This document shows positions 60,822-64,000 of a stretch of 64,000 nucleotides of DNA, piece after piece. The stretch lies in the NCBI GenBank assembly GCA_051870755.1, contig JBJECE010000028.1:238257-302256 (forward strand), read 5' to 3'. The DNA comes from W0P28-013 sp051870755 (GTDB lineage: Bacteria > Bacteroidota > Bacteroidia > Bacteroidales > Paludibacteraceae). The position numbers were made by a program, and so were the translations under genes. Position 1 is the first letter of the stretch. Every line of letters starts with the position of its first letter. The notes under the pieces were generated by a model. That model saw only the letters and a program-made list of their open reading frames with translations. It searched no databases and was not told the origin of the DNA.

Positions 60822-61868
60822 ATGCATACATTCGATTATACAGATAAGCCCAAGGAGTTGTTGACGCCCGATATTGTCAATGCGCTATCGGCATTGCATG
60901 AGTTTCGGGGCAAACAGGAGGCGTGTCTTGCTGCCCAACCAGATATATTGCCGGCCTTGGTAAATATCGCCAAGATACAAAGTACCCAAGCCTCCAATAA
61001 CATTGAAGGTATACACACCTCTGACGAACGTTTGAAAGCTTTGGTGATGGACAAAGCGGAACCGCGGAACCGCTCGGAAGAAGAAATTGCCGGATACAGA
61101 GAAGTGTTGTCCACCATTCACGCACATTATGAATATATTCCCATACGGCCAAACACGATATTGCAGTTGCATCGCGACCTATATGCTTTCGGCAGTCGTA
61201 ACGCAGGTGGCCGTTTCAAAAATGTGGATAATGTAATTACGGAATCGGGTGCCGATGGCCAACGCCATGTGCGATTTGTGCCGGTGCCGGCGTTCCAAAC
61301 GCCGGAGGCCATCGACAACTTGTGTAACGCATTTAACGCGGCCATGCAGCAGGCCGACTACGACCCTTTGCTGTTGATACCGATGTTTATTCTGGATTTT
61401 CTGTGCATACACCCGTTTAATGACGGCAATGGGCGTATGAGCCGTTTGCTGACACTGCTGTTGCTCTATCGGAGCGGTTATGCGGTCGGTAAATACATCA
61501 GCCTGGAAATGCTGATCGAAAAGAGCAAAGATACCTATTATGAGGTTTTGAAAGCCGCTTCGACCGATTGGCACAACAACCACAACAACTATCACGCCTT
61601 TGTGAGTTACTATTTGGGTGTGATACAGAAAGGCTACAGCGAATTTAACGATCGCATAGAACATTTACTGCATAGCAAATTGTCGAAATCCGAAAGGGTG
61701 AAAGCGGTGTTTGACCAACGACTCGGGGTAATCAAAAAATCGGATATCGTCGCCCTATGTCCGGACATTAGCGAAACGACTATTGAACGCACCTTGAAGG
61801 CTTTGTTGGCTACCGGTTTTATCGAAAAGGTGGGTGCCGGTCGTGCAACGGGTTATGCAAAAAAATAA
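60822..61868 (+). CDS. Fic-domain protein (AMP-transferase type) with winged-helix tail
   Basis: A 348-aa class II Fic protein. The catalytic loop HPFNDGNGRMSR is intact at residues 197-208. An N-terminal inhibitory helix motif S58-x3-E62-G63 is present, so activity is probably self-restrained until needed. The C-terminal 70 residues look like a winged-helix fold (LGVIKKSDIVALCPDISETTIERTLKALLATGFIEK, shown here only as the region around residue 295-340). Such proteins AMPylate target proteins and may regulate their own promoter. The ATG at 60822 follows the promoter; a GTG 66 bp upstream would place coding over it. Confidence 0.9.
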   Translation: MHTFDYTDKPKELLTPDIVNALSALHEFRGKQEACLAAQPDILPALVNIAKIQSTQASNNIEGIHTSDERLKALVMDKAEPRNRSEEEIAGYREVLSTIHAHYEYIPIRPNTILQLHRDLYAFGSRNAGGRFKNVDNVITESGADGQRHVRFVPVPAFQTPEAIDNLCNAFNAAMQQADYDPLLLIPMFILDFLCIHPFNDGNGRMSRLLTLLLLYRSGYAVGKYISLEMLIEKSKDTYYEVLKAASTDWHNNHNNYHAFVSYYLGVIQKGYSEFNDRIEHLLHSKLSKSERVKAVFDQRLGVIKKSDIVALCPDISETTIERTLKALLATGFIEKVGAGRATGYAKK

Positions 61869-61895
61869 ATCTGTTGGCGCCTCTCCCGACTTGAT

Positions 61896-62044
61896 ATATA
61901 GGAAAACGCACCTTTTTGAGTGTATAATTTATAGGAAAATGCACCTTTTTTGGCTGTAGTTGGTCAAAAAACGCGTCAAGCGGCTGAAATCTGCATCATT
62001 TTTACATAAAATGATGCAGATTTTGTAGGAATGATGCAGAAAAT
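61896..62044. repeat. Right ~140-bp direct repeat after the Fic gene, with array B first part
   Basis: Second copy of 60628-60774. It begins with two 33-bp repeat copies (cores at 61901 and 61934), then the degenerate copy and the same 16-bp palindrome and extra half-site. Here the palindrome has no adjacent promoter. Confidence 0.88.
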
Positions 62045-62100
62045 ATGTGGCTGAAAATAAAAAGTACAGCCTGTTTTGTTGTACAATGCGCATCCTCTAA

Positions 62101-62270
62101 CCAAAACGCACCTTTTTCTCTACTGCTTTTATAGGAAAACGCACCATTTTCGTTACTATTTTTATAGGAAAACGTACCATTTTAGATATTAAAAAAATAG
62201 GAAAACGCACCTTTTTTGGCTGTAAAAAATATAGAAAATGCACTTTTTTGTAAAAAAAACAGCCCAAACG
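62101..62270. repeat. 33-bp repeat array B second part
   Basis: Five copies with AAAA of the core at 62103, 62136, 62169, 62202 and 62235, exactly 33 bp apart, then a degenerate copy. Variants are mostly single transitions (CGC to TGC or CGT). The 460-bp interval between the Fic and ATPase genes consists of this, the right direct repeat and about 60 bp of unique DNA. Confidence 0.9.
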
Positions 62271-62294
62271 TGTCATAGTTTCCCAAAAAAGCCG

Positions 62295-62302
62295 TACCTT
62301 TG
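62295..62302 (+). promoter_or_regulatory. -7 promoter element TACCTTTG of the DUF4143 ATPase
   Basis: A TAnnTTTG match 27 bp before the ATG at 62330, directly after the repeat array. The octamer is the same as that of the Fic gene. Confidence 0.65.
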
Positions 62303-62329
62303 CGCCAAATTAAATAACTGTAAAATAAT

Positions 62330-63688
62330 ATGTTGTACCGCAAGATTACCAAGCGCATCGAAGAACACCTTGCTGCCAATTCGAACCGCATGCTGCTCAT
62401 TACCGGCGCGCGCCAAATCGGCAAATCGTACATCGTGCGCCAAATCGGCCAAAAAATGTTCCCAAACTATATTGAAGTGAACATGGAAGAAGACCGTTTG
62501 GGCGATCGCATCTTTGAAAATGCGCGCACAACCGAAGATTTTTATATGGCACTCAGCATCGTAGCCGGCGACAAAATGAAAGACAAGGCCTCGACTTTGG
62601 TATTCATCGACGAAATCCAGACCTACGACCACCTGCTGACGCTTGTCAAGTTTTTGATGCAGGAACAGCGGTTTACATACATAGCCAGCGGTTCGCTGCT
62701 CGGCGTAACGCTGCAAAACACGCAATCGATACCGCTTGGCAGTTTGCGCATCGAATATATGTATCCGATGGATTTCGAGGAATTTTTGTATGCCGGCGGT
62801 ATCGGGCGCGAGGTGGTGGACGCCATGCGACGTAACTTCAGCAAGCAACAGTCGTTGTCGCCGGCCATGCACACCAAGATGTTGAACCTATTCAAAAAGT
62901 ACATGTTGGTAGGCGGCCTGCCCAAGGCGGTGGACAATTATTTGCGCAACAAAAATATCGTTGCTTTCAGAGCCGTGCAGCACGAGGTGCATACGCTCTA
63001 TGGTTTCGATGCCTCGAAATACGAATCGGAACATGGTCGTAAACTGAAGATTCGGCGCATATTCGATATGATTCCATCTCGCCTCGAAAACCGCAAAAAG
63101 CGACTGATAGTCAAGGATATAGAGGATAAGTATTGGAAGCGCTACGACGATTATGTGGACGAATTCGATTATTTGTTGGCCGCCGGCATCGCTCTTGAGG
63201 TAAAGGCCATCAGCAAGCCGTCGTATCCGTTAGTCGAGAATTGTGGTAAAAATCTGCTGAAACTCTATCTGAACGATGTCGGCATATTGTCGGGCATATT
63301 GTATCAAAACAACAGCCAAGCGATATTGTCCGACCTCAAAAGCATCAATCTGGGCTCGGTGTACGAAACGGTTGTGGCGCAAGAGTTGAAGGCACACGGA
63401 TATGCCCTCTACTACTACGACAACAAGAAAAATGGCGAAGTGGATTTCTTGATTGACGACGTGGACAATCTGTCGAACATCCCGATAGAAGTAAAGTCGG
63501 GCAAGGATTATACGGTGCACAGCGCGTTAAACAAGTTTTTGCAACTCGACGAATATAATATCCGGCGGGCGTATGTGCTGTCGAACGAGCCACAAGTGTA
63601 CACCAAAAACGGCATTACATACCTGCCCATCTATTATGTGATGTTTTTCGAAAACAATGTTGTCCCTGCCGATGCGTTTTTGGAATAG
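62330..63688 (+). CDS. AAA-family ATPase with DUF4143 nuclease-like domain
   Basis: A 452-aa protein of a family widespread and often multicopy in Bacteroidota and Archaea. Walker A GARQIGKS is at residues 26-33 and Walker B LVFIDEIQ near residue 90, followed by the sensor YIASGSLLG. The C-terminal DUF4143 part has a PD-(D/E)xK-like pattern, GEVDFLI (D372) and IEVKSG (E387, K389). Its biological role is unknown; mobility and defence have been suggested for relatives. It lies between arrays B and C and has its own promoter. Confidence 0.9.
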   Translation: MLYRKITKRIEEHLAANSNRMLLITGARQIGKSYIVRQIGQKMFPNYIEVNMEEDRLGDRIFENARTTEDFYMALSIVAGDKMKDKASTLVFIDEIQTYDHLLTLVKFLMQEQRFTYIASGSLLGVTLQNTQSIPLGSLRIEYMYPMDFEEFLYAGGIGREVVDAMRRNFSKQQSLSPAMHTKMLNLFKKYMLVGGLPKAVDNYLRNKNIVAFRAVQHEVHTLYGFDASKYESEHGRKLKIRRIFDMIPSRLENRKKRLIVKDIEDKYWKRYDDYVDEFDYLLAAGIALEVKAISKPSYPLVENCGKNLLKLYLNDVGILSGILYQNNSQAILSDLKSINLGSVYETVVAQELKAHGYALYYYDNKKNGEVDFLIDDVDNLSNIPIEVKSGKDYTVHSALNKFLQLDEYNIRRAYVLSNEPQVYTKNGITYLPIYYVMFFENNVVPADAFLE

Positions 63689-63689
63689 C

Positions 63690-63890
63690 CAAAAATAGGA
63701 AAACGCACCTTACGGGCATGTGAAAAGTATGGAAAATGTACCATTTTTCATACTTTTTTTATAAAAAAACGCACCTTTTTCGCTGCAAATTTTATAAGAA
63801 AACGCACCTTTTTGAGTGTAGAATTTATAGGAAAACGCACTTTCTTTGGCTGTAAAAAATATGGAAAATGCACTTTTTTAACTATAAGTT
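63690..63890. repeat. 33-bp repeat array C
   Basis: Six copies with AAAA of the core at 63700, 63733, 63766, 63799, 63832 and 63865, exactly 33 bp apart, starting 12 bp after the ATPase stop. Copies 3-5 carry the same spacers in the same order as array A (CGCTGCAAATTT, then GAGTGTAGAATT). Confidence 0.9.
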
Positions 63891-63920
63891 CCAAATCGCC
63901 GGTTTGTTGTACATAAACAT

Positions 63921-64000
63921 TTTGGGGAGAGCAGTTATTTTATTATAAAAAATTTCGGGGAGAGCGGCTGTTTGGGTATAAAAAATTTCGGGGAGAGCGG
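63921..64000. repeat. Second 33-bp repeat family, open at the window edge
   Basis: GGGGAGAGC at 63924, 63957 and 63990 is exactly 33 bp apart, with most of the unit conserved (TATAAAAAATTTCGGGG). The sequence is unrelated at the DNA level to arrays A-C but shares their period. It runs off the end of the window. Confidence 0.85.

Noticed and set aside
62182..62433. Minus-strand 83-codon ORF across array B and the ATPase start
   Set aside because: Half of it is antisense to the ATPase gene and the rest is the 33-bp repeat. It shows the peptide periodicity discussed in the findings but has no support as a gene.
60596..63890. CRISPR array
   Set aside because: The conserved core is only about 17-21 bp with 12-bp spacers, spacers are shared between arrays, there are protein genes between the arrays, and no cas gene is present.

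Overview
The window is a gene-dense stretch of a Bacteroidota chromosome, most likely order Bacteroidales. The evidence is lineage-specific: type IX secretion genes porT, porU and porV; a SusC/SusD nutrient-uptake pair; RNase Y next to ZapA; glutamine synthetase III; DUF1573 proteins; and many promoters of the Bacteroides form (-7 TAnnTTTG, some with TTTG about 20 bp upstream). Shine-Dalgarno sequences are mostly absent, as expected for this phylum. The order ispF-porV-porU matches the order known from Porphyromonas gingivalis.

Layout. 1-5.8 kb: ferredoxin, PorT, a tyrosine phosphatase, a tRNA-Ser with decayed tandem copies of its 3' end, two envelope proteins, RadA. 5.8-11.8 kb (minus): an operon-like run ftsB/divIC-rluA-dxs-trkA-trkH. 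11.9-21.2 kb (plus): dnaX, lipid acyltransferase, glycosyltransferase, two DUF1573 proteins, MeaB, a zinc transporter, uridine kinase, a DEDDy exonuclease. 21.3-23.7 kb (minus): a coiled-coil gene, zapA, a candidate 6S-like RNA and rny. 23.8-27.4 kb: succinate dehydrogenase/fumarate reductase sdhCAB, whose SdhA has an unusual Lys/Ala-rich N-terminal extension. 27.5-35.1 kb (minus): ispF, porV, porU, a FAH-family hydrolase, folC. 35.2-41 kb: PhoH, an S4 protein, prfA, glnN and a 650-bp gene-free gap. 41-53.4 kb (plus): gpmI, three SurA-like periplasmic chaperones, an OstA-like protein, a stress-protein-like gene, a LysM protein, an outer-membrane barrel, kdsB, pyrH. 53.6-60.6 kb: a SusC/SusD locus followed by two convergent paralogous lipoprotein genes. 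60.6-64 kb: an accessory region of 33-bp repeat arrays around a Fic gene and a DUF4143 ATPase gene.

Two observations stand out. First, downstream of susD the two convergent lipoprotein genes begin with the same 67-bp sequence (66/67 identical, inverted), which encodes the signal peptide and lipobox. Only the left copy has an ATG; the right copy loses homology three codons before it would start. A bidirectional terminator lies between the genes. This is the geometry of an invertible expression switch: inversion would put the silent lipoprotein in frame with the expressed start codon behind susCD. Second, 16 good copies of a GGAAAACGCACC-type core, at exactly 33-bp spacing inside each array, lie in three arrays beside the Fic and ATPase genes. 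The Fic gene is flanked by ~140-bp direct repeats that contain a 16-bp perfect palindrome. A second 33-bp repeat family starts at the right edge. Read on the minus strand, both families are open as 11-residue peptides.

The core genes cover envelope biogenesis (PorT/U/V, SurA-like, OstA-like, KdsB, acyltransferase), isoprenoid synthesis (Dxs, IspF), energy metabolism, replication and repair (DnaX, RadA), division (FtsB/DivIC, ZapA) and RNA turnover (RNase Y).
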